Part shown: positions 43,772-53,320 of the stretch, in pieces
Layout: each line of letters starts with the position of its first letter
Numbering within the stretch: position 1 is the first letter of the stretch
Source: Streptantibioticus silvisoli
GTDB lineage: Bacteria > Actinomycetota > Actinomycetes > Streptomycetales > Streptomycetaceae
DNA length: 64,000 nt
Direction of reading: 5' to 3'
Assembly: GCF_027947535.2 (NCBI RefSeq)
Contig: NZ_JAAGKO020000045.1
Location: forward strand, 1 to 64,000
Translations under genes and position numbers: made by a program
Notes under the pieces: generated by a model
The model's database searches: none
What the model was told of the DNA's origin: nothing
What the model saw: only the letters and a program-made list of their open reading frames with translations

Positions 43772-44566
43772 TCAATTGTGCCCGGGACCGCCGCGCAGCC
43801 GCTCCACCCGGTCCCCCACACCCCAGGTGGTCACCCGCCACAGCGCCTCGGCCACGATGGTCCGGCTCATCTTGCTGTCGCCGCGCTCGCGCTCCACGAA
43901 GGTGATCGGCACCTCGACCACGTGGTAGCCGGCCTTGTGCGCCCGCCAGGCCAGGTCGACCTGGAAGCAGTACCCGGCGGAGGCGACCTCGTCCATGCCG
44001 AGCCCCTCCAGCGTCTCGCGGCGGAACGCGCGGTAGCCGCCGGTGACGTCGCGGATGGAGACGCCGAGCATCAGCCGCGAGTAGGTGCTGCCGCCGCGCG
44101 AGAGGATCTCGCGGGACCTCGGCCAGTTCACCACCCGGCCGCCCGGGATCCAGCGCGAGCCGAGCACCAGGTCGGCGCCCTTGAGCGCGGTCAGCAGCCG
44201 GGGCAGCTCCTCCGGCTGGTGGGAGCCGTCGGCGTCCATCTCGACCAGCACGCCGTAGCCGTGCTCGATGCCCCACCGGAAACCGGCCAGGTACGCGGCG
44301 CCCAGGCCCTGCTTGCCCTGCCGGTGCAGGACGTGGACGTGGTCGTCGGCGGCGGCCATCTCGTCGGCGAGTTTGCCGGTGCCGTCCGGGCTGTTGTCGT
44401 CGGCGACCAGCACGTGCGCCGCGGGAACGGCGGACCGGACCCGGGAGACGATCGGCTGGATGTTCTCGGCTTCGTCGTAGGTCGGGATGATCACCAGGAC
44501 CTCGCCGAGCGGAGCGAACTGCCGCGCTCCGGATGCGCCCACGGTGGCGTTGCCGCCGTCGTTCAC
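43772..44566 (-). CDS. ppm1: Polyprenol-phosphate mannosyltransferase
   Basis: This 264-residue GT2 glycosyltransferase has EVLVIIPTYDEAENIQPIV, VLVADDNSPDGTGKLAD, EMDADGSHQPEELPRLL (DxD-like) and SRWIPGGRVVNWP. It shows the dolichol-phosphate-mannose synthase pattern without C-terminal membrane helices. It transfers mannose from GDP-mannose to polyprenol phosphate for protein O-mannosylation at the membrane. Its GTG start overlaps the lnt stop (GTGA), meaning translational coupling. In mycobacteria the same two functions are fused or adjacent as Ppm1/Lnt, which supports both calls. Confidence 0.93.
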   Translation of the reverse strand: MNDGGNATVGASGARQFAPLGEVLVIIPTYDEAENIQPIVSRVRSAVPAAHVLVADDNSPDGTGKLADEMAAADDHVHVLHRQGKQGLGAAYLAGFRWGIEHGYGVLVEMDADGSHQPEELPRLLTALKGADLVLGSRWIPGGRVVNWPRSREILSRGGSTYSRLMLGVSIRDVTGGYRAFRRETLEGLGMDEVASAGYCFQVDLAWRAHKAGYHVVEVPITFVERERGDSKMSRTIVAEALWRVTTWGVGDRVERLRGGPGHN

Positions 44567-46275
44567 TGCTTCCCCTTTGTTTCCGTACGTCCCCGTCTGC
44601 CGAATCGGATCGCGGCGGCGCAGGACAGGAGGCCCACCATAGCGAGAAGCCACTCGGGCGCCGCGCCGACTCGGTCCGCGACCGTCGAACCCGACCGCAG
44701 CGGCACGTTGACGTTCAGCACCGCACGGGTGAATTCCTGGGTACGCGCCTTGACGGTGCCGTCCGGGGCGACGAACGTGCTGATGCCGCTGGTCGCCGCG
44801 GCCACCACCGACCGGCCGTGCTCGACCGCCCGCAGCCGGTACATCGCCAACTGCTGCGCGGGCTGGCCGCTGCGCCCGTACGTGGCGTTGTTGGTCTGCA
44901 CGACGATGGCGTGCGCGCCGCCGTTGACGGTGTCGCGGACGATGCCGTCGTAGGCCACCTCGAAGCAGATGACGTCGCCGAGCGTCGCCGGGCCCATCCG
45001 CATCACGCCGTCGTGGTCACCGGGGTAGAAGTCCCGGGGAATCTCCTTCAGCTGCGGGATGAGCGGCGTCAACTCCTTGCGGAACGGCACGTACTCGCCG
45101 AACGGCACCGGGTGCTGCTTGGTGTACGACGCGCCGGGCCCGGTGACCGGGTCCCACAGGATGCCCTCGTTCTGCACGTGTTCGGGGTCCGGGCCGTCGA
45201 CCAGGGCGCCCACCAGCACCGGCACGCCGACCGCGCGCACGGTGGAGTCGATCGCGGCGTAGGCCTGCGGGTACTGAAACGGGTCGATGTCGGAGGAGTT
45301 CTCCGGCCAGATCACCAGCTGCGGCTTCGCCACCCGGCCGGCCTTGATGTCGGCGGCCAGCTTCATGGTGGCGGCGATGTGGTTGTCGAGGATCTCCATG
45401 GGGCGCCCCAGGAAGTGCATCCCGGGCCGGGCCACGTTGCCCTGGACCAGCGCGACCCGCAGCGTGCCGTCCGGCGTGGTCTGCGACGGCACCGTCCGGC
45501 CCGCCCCCAGCACGAGCGCCGCCAGCACCACGCAGACGCCCAGCACGGCCCCGGCACGCCGTCGGGCGGCCGGTTCGCTCCACAGCCGCCGCCCGGCCAC
45601 CACGGCAGCCGCCAGCAGCCCCGCCGACAGCGCCACGGCGAACGTCACCAGGGGCGCGCCGCCGACCGCGGCGAGGCCGGTGAACGGCGAGCCGGTGTTG
45701 GCGAACGCCAGCCGCCCCCACGGGAAGCCGCCGAACGGCACCCGGTCGCGGGCCCACTCCTGCGTCACCCACAGGCACGCCCCCCACAGCGGCCACCCCG
45801 GCAGCCGTGAGGTCAGCGCGAGACCGGCGCCCATCGGCACGAAGAAGCACGCCTCGATGAGCGACAGGCCGACCACCGCGTCCCAGCCGACCGCGTGCAG
45901 CCACTCCAGCAGCCACAGGAAGAACGGCAGCGCGAACGCGAACCCGGTCCACGCCGCCTGCCCGGCCCGCCGTCCGCGGGTCAGCAGGCTCAGCGCGGCG
46001 GCCGACACCACCGACAGCTGCCAGTAGCCGAACGGCGGGAAGGCCAGGGTGAGCACCACACCGCTGAGCGCCGCGAGGCAGCTGCGCCGCCAGTCGGCGC
46101 GCAGCGCCCGTCCGACACGCCGCAGCCGCCCCGGCCGCCGTGCGGTGCCGTCCGGGCCCGCGGGGCCGTCCCCGGGGCCCCCGGAGGTCCGCGCCGCGCC
46201 GACCGGCAGACCGGCGGCGGGGCCGTCCTCGGCGTCGGGCGCGGTGTCGGTGTGCGTGTCGGGTCGCGGTGGCAC
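44563..46275 (-). CDS. lnt: Apolipoprotein N-acyltransferase
   Basis: The 570-residue protein has five to seven N-terminal membrane helices (LAALSGVVLTLAFPPFGYW and following) and an extracytoplasmic nitrilase-type domain. The catalytic triad is visible as Glu in VIWPENSSDIDP (about 324), Lys in SYTKQHPVPFGEY (about 386) and Cys in DVICFEVAYDG (about 436). It adds the third acyl chain to lipoproteins. The GTG at 46275 is chosen; the frame extends upstream through repeat-like sequence that is unlikely to be translated. It is coupled to ppm1. Confidence 0.92.
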   Translation of the reverse strand: MPPRPDTHTDTAPDAEDGPAAGLPVGAARTSGGPGDGPAGPDGTARRPGRLRRVGRALRADWRRSCLAALSGVVLTLAFPPFGYWQLSVVSAAALSLLTRGRRAGQAAWTGFAFALPFFLWLLEWLHAVGWDAVVGLSLIEACFFVPMGAGLALTSRLPGWPLWGACLWVTQEWARDRVPFGGFPWGRLAFANTGSPFTGLAAVGGAPLVTFAVALSAGLLAAAVVAGRRLWSEPAARRRAGAVLGVCVVLAALVLGAGRTVPSQTTPDGTLRVALVQGNVARPGMHFLGRPMEILDNHIAATMKLAADIKAGRVAKPQLVIWPENSSDIDPFQYPQAYAAIDSTVRAVGVPVLVGALVDGPDPEHVQNEGILWDPVTGPGASYTKQHPVPFGEYVPFRKELTPLIPQLKEIPRDFYPGDHDGVMRMGPATLGDVICFEVAYDGIVRDTVNGGAHAIVVQTNNATYGRSGQPAQQLAMYRLRAVEHGRSVVAAATSGISTFVAPDGTVKARTQEFTRAVLNVNVPLRSGSTVADRVGAAPEWLLAMVGLLSCAAAIRFGRRGRTETKGKQ

Positions 46276-47041
46276 GGTCGCGGCCTTTCTGCTGCGGGTC
46301 TGTTGTGTGTCCCCCGGAAACCGTGTCCCCGGAGAACGAACCCGTCCGCGGGCAGACCGGGGCCGGGGGCGCGCTGCTGGGCTGACGGTACCCCGCCGAC
46401 CCGTGAACCCGGGCCGTGGGGACGCAAAGGGGATGTCAAGGGCACGCCGACGGGGACGGTGCGGGGGAAGCGGGGCGCCGACCGGTGCGCTGACGGGGGC
46501 GGGTGAGGCGGGAAGCGGTGCGCTGACGGCGACAGGTGAGAGGGGAACCGGTGCGGCGGAAACGGTGCGGGAGCGCGCCCCTCGGGGCACCGGGGGCTGC
46601 GGATGGGGACCCGGAACGTTCTTCGGGCCGACCTGGGACCCGCTGGCTGCGGGTCGACCGAGAGCCGTTGTCTACTGAACGTCCGGGCCCCACCCGGGTC
46701 GCACCTGCCGGCCTGGTGGCACCCCCCTCCGCCCGCCGGAGCGGGGAAGGGGCCCTGGCGGGTGGTGCTCCCCCGCCGCGGGCGCTGGACCTGGCTCCCA
46801 GTGGCGGCGTACCGGCGGTGCGGCACGCCGCCCCGTGGCCCAGCGGCGGGCGGGGGGAGCACGGAGGTTCCCGGGTCGGACGTCCTGTGGTGGACGGCCC
46901 GAAACTACTCGCCCGCGCCCGTCGCCTGTCAACAGCCGCTTGACCTGCGGCAATTCGATGAATCAGCAGGTCAGTGCGGGCCGGTCGAACGAGGACGACA
47001 GGCCGGTGGCGCATCGTTCGGCGGTACGGCGGACGGTCGCG
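46276..47041. other. Gene-poor region with tandem repeats upstream of lnt
   Basis: At about 46472-46560 three degenerate copies of a block near 33 bp recur (core CCGGTGCGCTGACGG, then GGTGAG...GGGAA). Downstream to 46960 the sequence is very G-rich with short inverted repeats but no credible gene on either strand. A TTGACC box at 46940 could belong to a plus-strand promoter without a gene. The lnt promoter must lie near the left side. Confidence 0.4.
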
Positions 47042-48667
47042 TCACTCGTTCGGCCGGGTGTGGACCGTACGGCCGCCGACCACCGTGCGCAGCGCGACCG
47101 GCAGCCGCGTACCGGGGGTGAGGTCGGGCAGGCCGGGGGTGCCGGAGCGCGGGTCGGTGGACCAGTTGGCGACCCGCTCGTCGGGCACCTGGACCACCAG
47201 GTCGCCGGCGTCCCAGACGGCGTAGTCGGCGGGCGCGCCGGGGACCAGCACGCCCGCGTCGTCGCGGCCGACGGCCCGCCAGCCGCCGCGGGTGTGCGCG
47301 GTGAAGGCGGCGCGCACCGAGATCCGGTGCCCGGGCGTGCGGTGGAAGGCGGCGGCCCGCACCGTGGCCCACGGGTCGAGCGGGGTGACCGGGCTGTCGG
47401 AGCCCAGGGCCAGCGGCACGCCGGCCCGCAGCATGGCGGCGTACGGGTTGAGGGTGCGGGCCCGGTCGGTGCCGAGGCGGGCGGCGTACATGCCGTCGTC
47501 ACCGCCCCAGGCCGCGTCGAAGGCCGGCTGGACGGAGGCGACCAGCCCGAGGGCGGCCATCACGGCGATGCCGTCGGGGGTGAGCATCTCGGCGTGCTCG
47601 ACGCGGTGCCGGGCGGCCCGTACCCGGTCGGCGCCGAGGCGTTCCGCGGTCAGCCGGGCGCCGTCGATCACGGCGGTGATCGCGGCGTCGCCGATGGCGT
47701 GGAAGCCCGCCTGGAGTCCGGCCGCGGTACAGGCGGTGAGGTGGGCGGCGATCTCGTCGGCGGTGAGGTAGGCGGTGCCGCTGTGCGGCGCGTCGGCGTA
47801 GGGGGCGGCCAGGCAGGCGGTGTGCGAGCCCAGCGAGCCGTCGGCGAACAGGTCCCCGCCGGCGCCGGTCGCGCCGAGCTCCCGCAGGCGTTCGGCGTCC
47901 TCCGCGCCGTGCACGGCCTGCGCCCAGTAGCCGTGGACCCGTACACCGGCCTCGGCGCGGGCCAGCGCGAGCAGCGAGGTGAAGTCCTCCTCGCTGGAGA
48001 TGTCCGGGCCGCCGCACTCGTGGACCGAGCCGATGCCGCGGGAGGCGGCGTGGGCGAGCGCCGCGCGCTGGGCCGCGGCGCGCTGGACGGGGCCGACCGT
48101 GGCGTAGGCGGCGCGGCGCACCGCGTGGTGGGCGTCGCGGGTGACGGGACCGTCGGGGTGGAAGCCGTCGAGGTCCCGGACGGCCGGCACCCGGCGCAGG
48201 AGGGCGGGCGTCACCAGGGCCGAGTGGACGTCGGTGCGGCTGAGGTAGGCGGCGCGGCCGCCGGTGGCGGCGTCCAGCTCCGCGCGGGTCGGCGGCCGGC
48301 CCTCCGGCCAGCGGGTCTGGTCCCAGCCGTGGCCGAGCAGGACCTCGTCGCCGGGTCGTCCCGCCGCGTACCCGGCGATCCGGGCGAGGGCGTCCGCCAG
48401 CCCGGTGGCGGCCGACAGGTCCAGCCCGGTGAGCGCGAGCCCGGTGGAGGTGACGTGCACGTGGGCATCGGTGAACGCCGGGGTGACCAGCGCCCCACCG
48501 AGGTCGACCACCTCCTCCACGCCGTCCGCGAAGCCGTCCGCGGCGCCCTCCGACCCGATCCAGGCGACGTGGCCGCCCTCGGTGACCATGGCGGTGGCGA
48601 AGGGGTCGGCGGGGCTGTACACGGTGCCGTTGCGCAGCAGGACGGTACCGGGGGTGCGCTCGTTCAT
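47042..48667 (-). CDS. Amidohydrolase family 3 protein
   Basis: This 541-residue protein fits the YtcJ-like/amidohydrolase-3 family: VDLGGALVTPAFTDAHVHV with metal-binding H69 and H71, LFADGSLGSHTACL, FHAIGDAAI (His) and LGSDSPVTPLDPW (Asp). It ends with the small beta-sandwich segment ADYAVWDAGDLVVQVPDERV. It hydrolyses amide or related C-N bonds of an unknown substrate. The cytoplasmic start ATG is at 48667. The upstream Lrp-type regulator could control it. Confidence 0.88.
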   Translation of the reverse strand: MNERTPGTVLLRNGTVYSPADPFATAMVTEGGHVAWIGSEGAADGFADGVEEVVDLGGALVTPAFTDAHVHVTSTGLALTGLDLSAATGLADALARIAGYAAGRPGDEVLLGHGWDQTRWPEGRPPTRAELDAATGGRAAYLSRTDVHSALVTPALLRRVPAVRDLDGFHPDGPVTRDAHHAVRRAAYATVGPVQRAAAQRAALAHAASRGIGSVHECGGPDISSEEDFTSLLALARAEAGVRVHGYWAQAVHGAEDAERLRELGATGAGGDLFADGSLGSHTACLAAPYADAPHSGTAYLTADEIAAHLTACTAAGLQAGFHAIGDAAITAVIDGARLTAERLGADRVRAARHRVEHAEMLTPDGIAVMAALGLVASVQPAFDAAWGGDDGMYAARLGTDRARTLNPYAAMLRAGVPLALGSDSPVTPLDPWATVRAAAFHRTPGHRISVRAAFTAHTRGGWRAVGRDDAGVLVPGAPADYAVWDAGDLVVQVPDERVANWSTDPRSGTPGLPDLTPGTRLPVALRTVVGGRTVHTRPNE

Positions 48668-49030
48668 GACACCAGTCTGGCGGGACGGCGGGACGGGACG
48701 GGACGGGGGTGCGGGCGGGGGGTCGCGCGGGGCGGGGCGGGCGCCGGTACATGGGCGGCGGGGCGCTTACGCGCGGGTGGCGGACGCTTACGTACGGATG
48801 GCCCGGCGTGCGGGGGCGGCTGTCAGAGGGGGCGCACGGCCGGCTCTCAGGCGTATGCCGCCGACGTCATGGCGTACGCGGGCGGCTTCGCGACGTATAC
48901 CGTCGATTCCAGGGGCGGTCTTCGCGACGTATACCGCCGATCCCAAGGCGTACGCGGGCGGCCTTCACGACGTACACCGTCGATCCCAAGGCGTACGCGC
49001 GTGGGTTTTCGGGGCGTACGCGGGCGACCG
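48668..49030. repeat. Minisatellite array between amidohydrolase and Lrp genes
   Basis: A GGACGGGACGGG-type simple repeat (48680-48712) precedes an array at about 48863-49025. The array carries alternating blocks TTCGCGACGTATACCG (48887, 48921, 48964 with changes), TCGATCCCAAG and GGCGTACGCG, spaced 34-43 bp. It is without a supported gene. Confidence 0.75.
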
Positions 49031-49471
49031 TCAGATGTGCGGCGGCCTGGCCTCGTACGGGGTGGAGAGGACGACCGTCGTGCGGGTGGAGACGCCGGCC
49101 AGGGTGCGGATGCGGGACAGCAGGAGTTCCAGGGCGCCGGGGGTGGCGACGCGGACCTTGAGGATGTAGTTCTCGTCGCCGGCCACGCTGTGGCACGCCT
49201 CGATCTCGTGGACGTCGGCCAGCCGGTCCGCGATGTCGTCCGGTGCGCTGGGATCGAAGGGGGCGACCGAGATGAAGGCGGTCAGCGACAGGCCGACGGC
49301 CTCCGCGTCGACGATCGCGGCGTACCCGCGGATGACGCCGCGCTGCTCCAGTCGGCGTACCCGCTGGTGAACGGCCGAGGTGGACAGGCCGGTGGCCTTG
49401 CCCAGGTCGGTGTAGCTCATGCGCCCGTCGGCCACGAGCAGTTCCACGATACGCCGGTCCAACTCCTCCAC
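49031..49471 (-). CDS. Lrp/AsnC-family transcriptional regulator
   Basis: The 146-residue regulator has an N-terminal winged helix (DRRIVELLVADGRMSYTDLGK, GLSTSAVHQRVRRLEQRGVI) and a RAM/AsnC effector domain (AFISVAPFD, VAGDENYILKVRV). The GTG at 49471 gives a normal length. Lrp proteins sense amino acids; the ligand here is unknown. It lies upstream of the amidohydrolase on the same strand, across the minisatellite. Confidence 0.9.
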   Translation of the reverse strand: MEELDRRIVELLVADGRMSYTDLGKATGLSTSAVHQRVRRLEQRGVIRGYAAIVDAEAVGLSLTAFISVAPFDPSAPDDIADRLADVHEIEACHSVAGDENYILKVRVATPGALELLLSRIRTLAGVSTRTTVVLSTPYEARPPHI

Positions 49472-49631
49472 GGGCGTCAACCTATCGTGCGCGACGACGG
49501 CGCACGACTCGCCGTTGGCCGGTTCCGCATGGTGGGGATGATCGGGGGTATACGGCTCGCGAGCTGCGGGCGTCAGGCCCGGGGCGGTACGTCGGAGAAC
49601 GGGGGCCTGGGTGTCCTGTGGAGTCGTGGCC

Positions 49632-50039
49632 ATGAACGGGCGGTTGTCGGTAACGGATGCCGCCGCGTTCGACGGCCGGCCTGGCACAGCGGCCGTGGCA
49701 CGGGATTTCGCGTCGGAATTCCTGGCACGGGCGAGCGTCGAGCACGCGATGGAGGTGGACGACCGGGCGACCGGGGCGGTGCTGCTGGTGGTGAGCGAAC
49801 TGATCACCAACGCGGGCAAGTACGCGCCGGGCCCGTTCCTGCTGGAACTGGAGCTGACCGCCGGTACCGCACGCGTCACGGTGTGGGACACCGACCCGGT
49901 GCTGCCGGTACCGCGCGAGGCGGACCCGGAGCGCATCGGTCAGCACGGCCTGGAGATCGTGCGCGCGCTGTCGCTCGGCCTGGAGATCGACCAGCGCGCC
50001 GGCGGCAAGCGGATCAGCGCGCTGATCGGGCTGGCCTGA
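49632..50039 (+). CDS. HATPase_c ATP-binding protein
   Basis: This 135-residue Bergerat-fold protein of RsbW type has AVLLVVSELITNAGKYAPGPF (N box), VTVWDTDPVLPV and IGQHGLEIVRALSLGLEI (glycine-containing lid). Such proteins are streptomycete anti-sigma-factor kinases or orphan ATP-binding regulators. The ATG at 49632 follows GTGGAG. It is divergent from the Lrp gene with a 160-bp gap. No sigma factor or anti-anti-sigma gene adjoins. Confidence 0.85.
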   Translation: MNGRLSVTDAAAFDGRPGTAAVARDFASEFLARASVEHAMEVDDRATGAVLLVVSELITNAGKYAPGPFLLELELTAGTARVTVWDTDPVLPVPREADPERIGQHGLEIVRALSLGLEIDQRAGGKRISALIGLA

Positions 50040-50693
50040 GCCGACGGTCCCGCCGACGGCGATTCGGCGGATTTTCGACGGCGGAGGGTCGATGGCGTTC
50101 CGACGACGGACGGGGTCGCAAGGCGCGTCGACAGCCGCGAGGCGCGGGGAACGGACCGGTGGCGGGGAACGGGCCACGGGGTGGCGGCGTGGCGGCGGGC
50201 GTCGAGGGTCAGCGGGGATTGACGGGGACGGACCGTGCCCGACGACCGCCGGTGATCGTCAGCGGGGGTTGACGGAGGCGGATCAGGGTCACCGACCGTC
50301 CGCGGTGGCCGATGGTGGTCGGCGTCGGTCGGTGTTGGTCGGTGTTGGTCGCCGGGGTTGACAGCGGTCGACCGCCGCGGGAGGGTTCCGGCCCGGAGAA
50401 CGGTGGCCGCCGGCCTGGCCTGGGCCGATGCCGCCGACGGGCCGGAACAGGCCGAGCGGGTGACCGGCGGCCGATTTCGGCCGGATGAATTTGGAGCACG
50501 GCGGGACCATCCGCGAAGATGACGTGCGCCCCCTGCGCCCCCGCGTGTGATCAATGCCACAGGGCGTGCGACCGGTCGAAGGCGGCGGCGCGGTTATCGA
50601 CCCCACAGGGCGGGAAAAGCTCTGCACGGGTCGTGAGCGAGGACGCCAGGCCCAATCACCCACAAGGGTGCCCGTCATAGGGGGAGAACCACC
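50040..50693. other. Intergenic region with short direct repeats
   Basis: About 650 bp without a supported gene. It contains the direct repeat GGTGTTGGTC twice (50331-50350), and copies of a block like AGCGGGGGTTGACGG near 50209, 50258 and 50352. The promoter of the next gene should be near its right end, where a GGGGGAG ribosome site precedes the ATG. Confidence 0.45.
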
Positions 50694-51146
50694 ATGCGCG
50701 CATTGAAGCGGCCCAGCCGCAGTGTCCGCACGCGGCCCGCGCCCGACATCGAGTTCGGCGCGGACGCTCAGGATCAGGCCGACGGCGACGAGGCGTACGC
50801 CGAGTCGACGGCGGCCACCGACGTCGAGGACGTCTACGACATCTTCCGGGTGCACTGCCCGGACTGTGCACGGCCGATCGCCCTGCTGGAGGGCGAGGAG
50901 AGACTGCCCGAGCACGCGCAGTGCTCGTCGCCGTGGAACCCGTTCGGGCTGACGGTGTGCGCCGGCTCCGGCCGGACGGTCACCGACGCCCGGCCGCTCG
51001 ACGAGGAGGGCGCCGAGGCGCAGGACGCGGCCGTCCTGCTCACGCTGCCCGCCGGGCTCGACTGGCGTACCCAGCCGTTCTCGCACGCCGGCGGCCCCGG
51101 ATCCCGTCCGCTGCGGGCGGCCCAGCGCATTGTCAGCCGCCACTGA
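50694..51146 (+). CDS. Conserved hypothetical protein with a CxxC zinc-like motif
   Basis: This 150-residue soluble acidic protein has FRVHCPDCARPIALLEGEE (CxxC), followed by HAQCSSPWNPFGLTVCAGSG, together four Cys that could bind a metal. The C-terminus is basic (PLRAAQRIVSRH). The ATG at 50694 follows GGGGGAG. Its flanks are repeat-bearing intergenic regions, so it is probably monocistronic. I do not know a function. Confidence 0.75.
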   Translation: MRALKRPSRSVRTRPAPDIEFGADAQDQADGDEAYAESTAATDVEDVYDIFRVHCPDCARPIALLEGEERLPEHAQCSSPWNPFGLTVCAGSGRTVTDARPLDEEGAEAQDAAVLLTLPAGLDWRTQPFSHAGGPGSRPLRAAQRIVSRH

Positions 51147-51222
51147 GAACACCCACCACGACCGCCGGCCGCCGCACGCGGCCGCCATCGCGGTCCTCGA
51201 AGAGTTCCTCCGTACGATCCAC

Positions 51223-51308
51223 TGACGCGACGTCAACCGGTGTCGTCAACTGACGCGATGTCAGGCGACATGCAGTCACCTGACGTCCCGTCACCTGATG
51301 TAACGTCA
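51223..51308. repeat. Four TGACGnnnCGTCA-type palindromes in 86 bp
   Basis: Copies begin at 51223 (TGACGCGACGTCA), 51251 (TGACGCGATGTCA), 51281 (TGACGTCCCGTCA) and 51296 (TGATGTAACGTCA), spaced 28, 30 and 15 bp, in the gap between convergent genes. Confidence 0.88.
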
Positions 51309-51399
51309 ACAGCCTTCACCGGCAGGCGGATTCGCATCGCCGGATGACGCACCGTCGGGGGCCGCGCCCCGCCTACAGGACACGGCCCCGGCAACGATG

Positions 51400-52575
51400 T
51401 CAGGCGCGGGTCTCCGGGCCGAGCAGGTGGCGGCCGATGATCATCCGCTGGATCTGGTTGGTGCCCTCCAGGATCTGGAGCACCTTGACCTCACGCAGGT
51501 AACGCTCGGCGGGAAAGTCGGCAGTGTAGCCGTATCCGCCGAGCAACTGGACGGCGTCGATCGTCACCTTCATCGCGTTGTCGGTGCACAGCAGCTTGGC
51601 CATGGCGGCCTCCTTGCTGAACGGGCGGCCGGCGTCCCGCAGCCGGGCGGCCGTGAGGTAGAGCGCGCGGCCGGCCTCGATGGCGGTGGCCATGTCGGCG
51701 AGCATGAACCGCAGCCCCTGGAAGTCGGACAGCGGGCGGCCGAACTGCCGTCTGCCGGCCAGGAACGCCAACGCCTCGTCCAGGGCCGCCTGAGCGACGC
51801 CGACGGCGCACGCCGCGATGCCCAGCCGGCCGGAGTCGAGGGCGGCCAGTGCGATACCGAAGCCCTGGCCCTCCTCGCCGATGCGCCGGCCGTCGTCGAC
51901 CGTCACACCGTCCAGGTGGATCTGGGCGGTGGGCGAGCCCTTCAGACCCATCTTGCGTTCCGGCGGCGCGGCGCTCAGACCCGCCGCGTCGCCGGGCACC
52001 AGGAACGCGGTGATGCCGCGCGGCCCCTCGGCGCCGCTGCGGGCCAGCACGGTGTAGAAGTCGGCGATCCCGCCGTGGGTGATCCACGCCTTGCCGCCGT
52101 TCAGCGTCCAGGTGGCGCCGTCCCGGGTCGCGCGGGTGCGCAGGCTGGCGGCGTCGGAGCCCGCGTTCGGCTCGGACAGGCAGTAGGCGCCGAGGAGTTG
52201 ACCGCCGAGCATCGCCGGCAGGTACTGCTCGCGCTGCTCCTTGGTGCCGTACTCGGCGAGCCCGAAGCAGGACAGCGTGTGCACGCTCAGCCCCATGGCC
52301 ACGGTGAGCCGGGCGGCGGCCAGCTCCTCCAGCACCTGGAGGTAGACCTCGTACGGCTGGTCGCCGCCGCCGTACTCCTGGGGGTACGGCAGGCCCAGCA
52401 GACCGGACGTGCCGAGGGTGGTGAACACGCCGCGGGGGAAGACGCCGGCGTCCTCCTCCTCGGCGGCACGCGGGCGCACCTCGCGCCGGGCGAGATCACG
52501 GACCAGGGCCATCAGTTCGTGGGCCTCGTCGGTGGGCAGCTGACGTTCGACCGGCTGTGGGCCGTCGGGACGCAT
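51400..52575 (-). CDS. Acyl-CoA dehydrogenase
   Basis: This 391-residue flavoprotein of the acyl-CoA dehydrogenase family shows YCLSEPNAGSDAASLRTRA (FAD/substrate motif), WITHGGIADFYTVLAR, RKMGLKGSPTAQIHLDGV and the C-terminal QLLGGYGYTADFPAERYLREVKVLQILEGTNQIQRMIIGR. The catalytic Glu of the short-chain group lies in LEGTNQ. It would oxidise acyl-CoA in fatty-acid or branched-chain amino-acid breakdown. ATG 52575 with AGGAGC upstream. Confidence 0.92.
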   Translation of the reverse strand: MRPDGPQPVERQLPTDEAHELMALVRDLARREVRPRAAEEEDAGVFPRGVFTTLGTSGLLGLPYPQEYGGGDQPYEVYLQVLEELAAARLTVAMGLSVHTLSCFGLAEYGTKEQREQYLPAMLGGQLLGAYCLSEPNAGSDAASLRTRATRDGATWTLNGGKAWITHGGIADFYTVLARSGAEGPRGITAFLVPGDAAGLSAAPPERKMGLKGSPTAQIHLDGVTVDDGRRIGEEGQGFGIALAALDSGRLGIAACAVGVAQAALDEALAFLAGRRQFGRPLSDFQGLRFMLADMATAIEAGRALYLTAARLRDAGRPFSKEAAMAKLLCTDNAMKVTIDAVQLLGGYGYTADFPAERYLREVKVLQILEGTNQIQRMIIGRHLLGPETRA

Positions 52576-53320
52576 GGCGGGCGCTCCTGTCTTGTCGGGC
52601 GCGGGCGGCGGCCGGCCATGGGTGGTGGGCCGTGGCCGTCGGACGGAAAGACCGCAGGCCACTGCCCCCGACCGGGTCACGGTCCGGGGGATCACAGCGG
52701 CTGTGGCGGTTGGAGTATGCCCGATCGGGGTCCTTTCGTCACGGACCAGCCGGTCGGTTACGGTCAGCGCGGGGGTGGGGGGTGGCGTGAGCGCCGAAGT
52801 GAGCGCCGGTGGGATGGGGTGAGCGCCGGTGGGATGGGGTGCGTGCCGGTCGGATGGGATGCGTGGCGGTGGGGGTGCGTGGCCGCGGGTCGCTTGAACG
52901 GTGAGGCCTGGAGGCGGGGGCGGTGGGGGCGGCGCCTGCCGGGGAACGTTCCGGGGGCTGTCAGGGTGCTTGCGGAGTGCCGCCGGGCGTCGAGGTGGCC
53001 GCCGCCCCGTGCCGGGGGCGCCACGCGCCAGGGGACGCGGGGGGAGGGTGGCGTTCCGGCGGGGGCGTACGGAGTACGTCAACGGTGGAGCACGCGGACG
53101 ACGGCATCCGGACGGGGCGCACCGGTTCCGCGGACGAATTCCGTGTACCGGTGGAGCGCGTGGTCGGCGTGGGGGGCTCTGGCTGGTCAGGGCGGTCGGT
53201 GATCGTCGGGTCGGCGGCGGCCCGTGCTTCCGGTACGCGTGAGCTCGAACGGGTGGGACGGCTCCGGCCGGGTACGCGGTCCATCGTCGGCGCGGACGCC
53301 GGTGACGGACGGAGGAACTG
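52576..53320. other. Intergenic region with a 20-bp tandem repeat
   Basis: The 745 bp hold no supported gene. A tandem array of 20-bp units (consensus GAGCGCCGGTGGGATGGGGT) runs 52801-52880, two perfect copies followed by two diverged ones. The lipoprotein promoter presumably lies near 53250-53300. Confidence 0.6.

Noticed and set aside
46835..50272. A very long plus-strand open frame (over 1,100 codons)
   Set aside because: It is the antisense shadow of the amidohydrolase and Lrp genes, Gly/Arg-rich without any domain. Open antisense frames are expected at this GC content.
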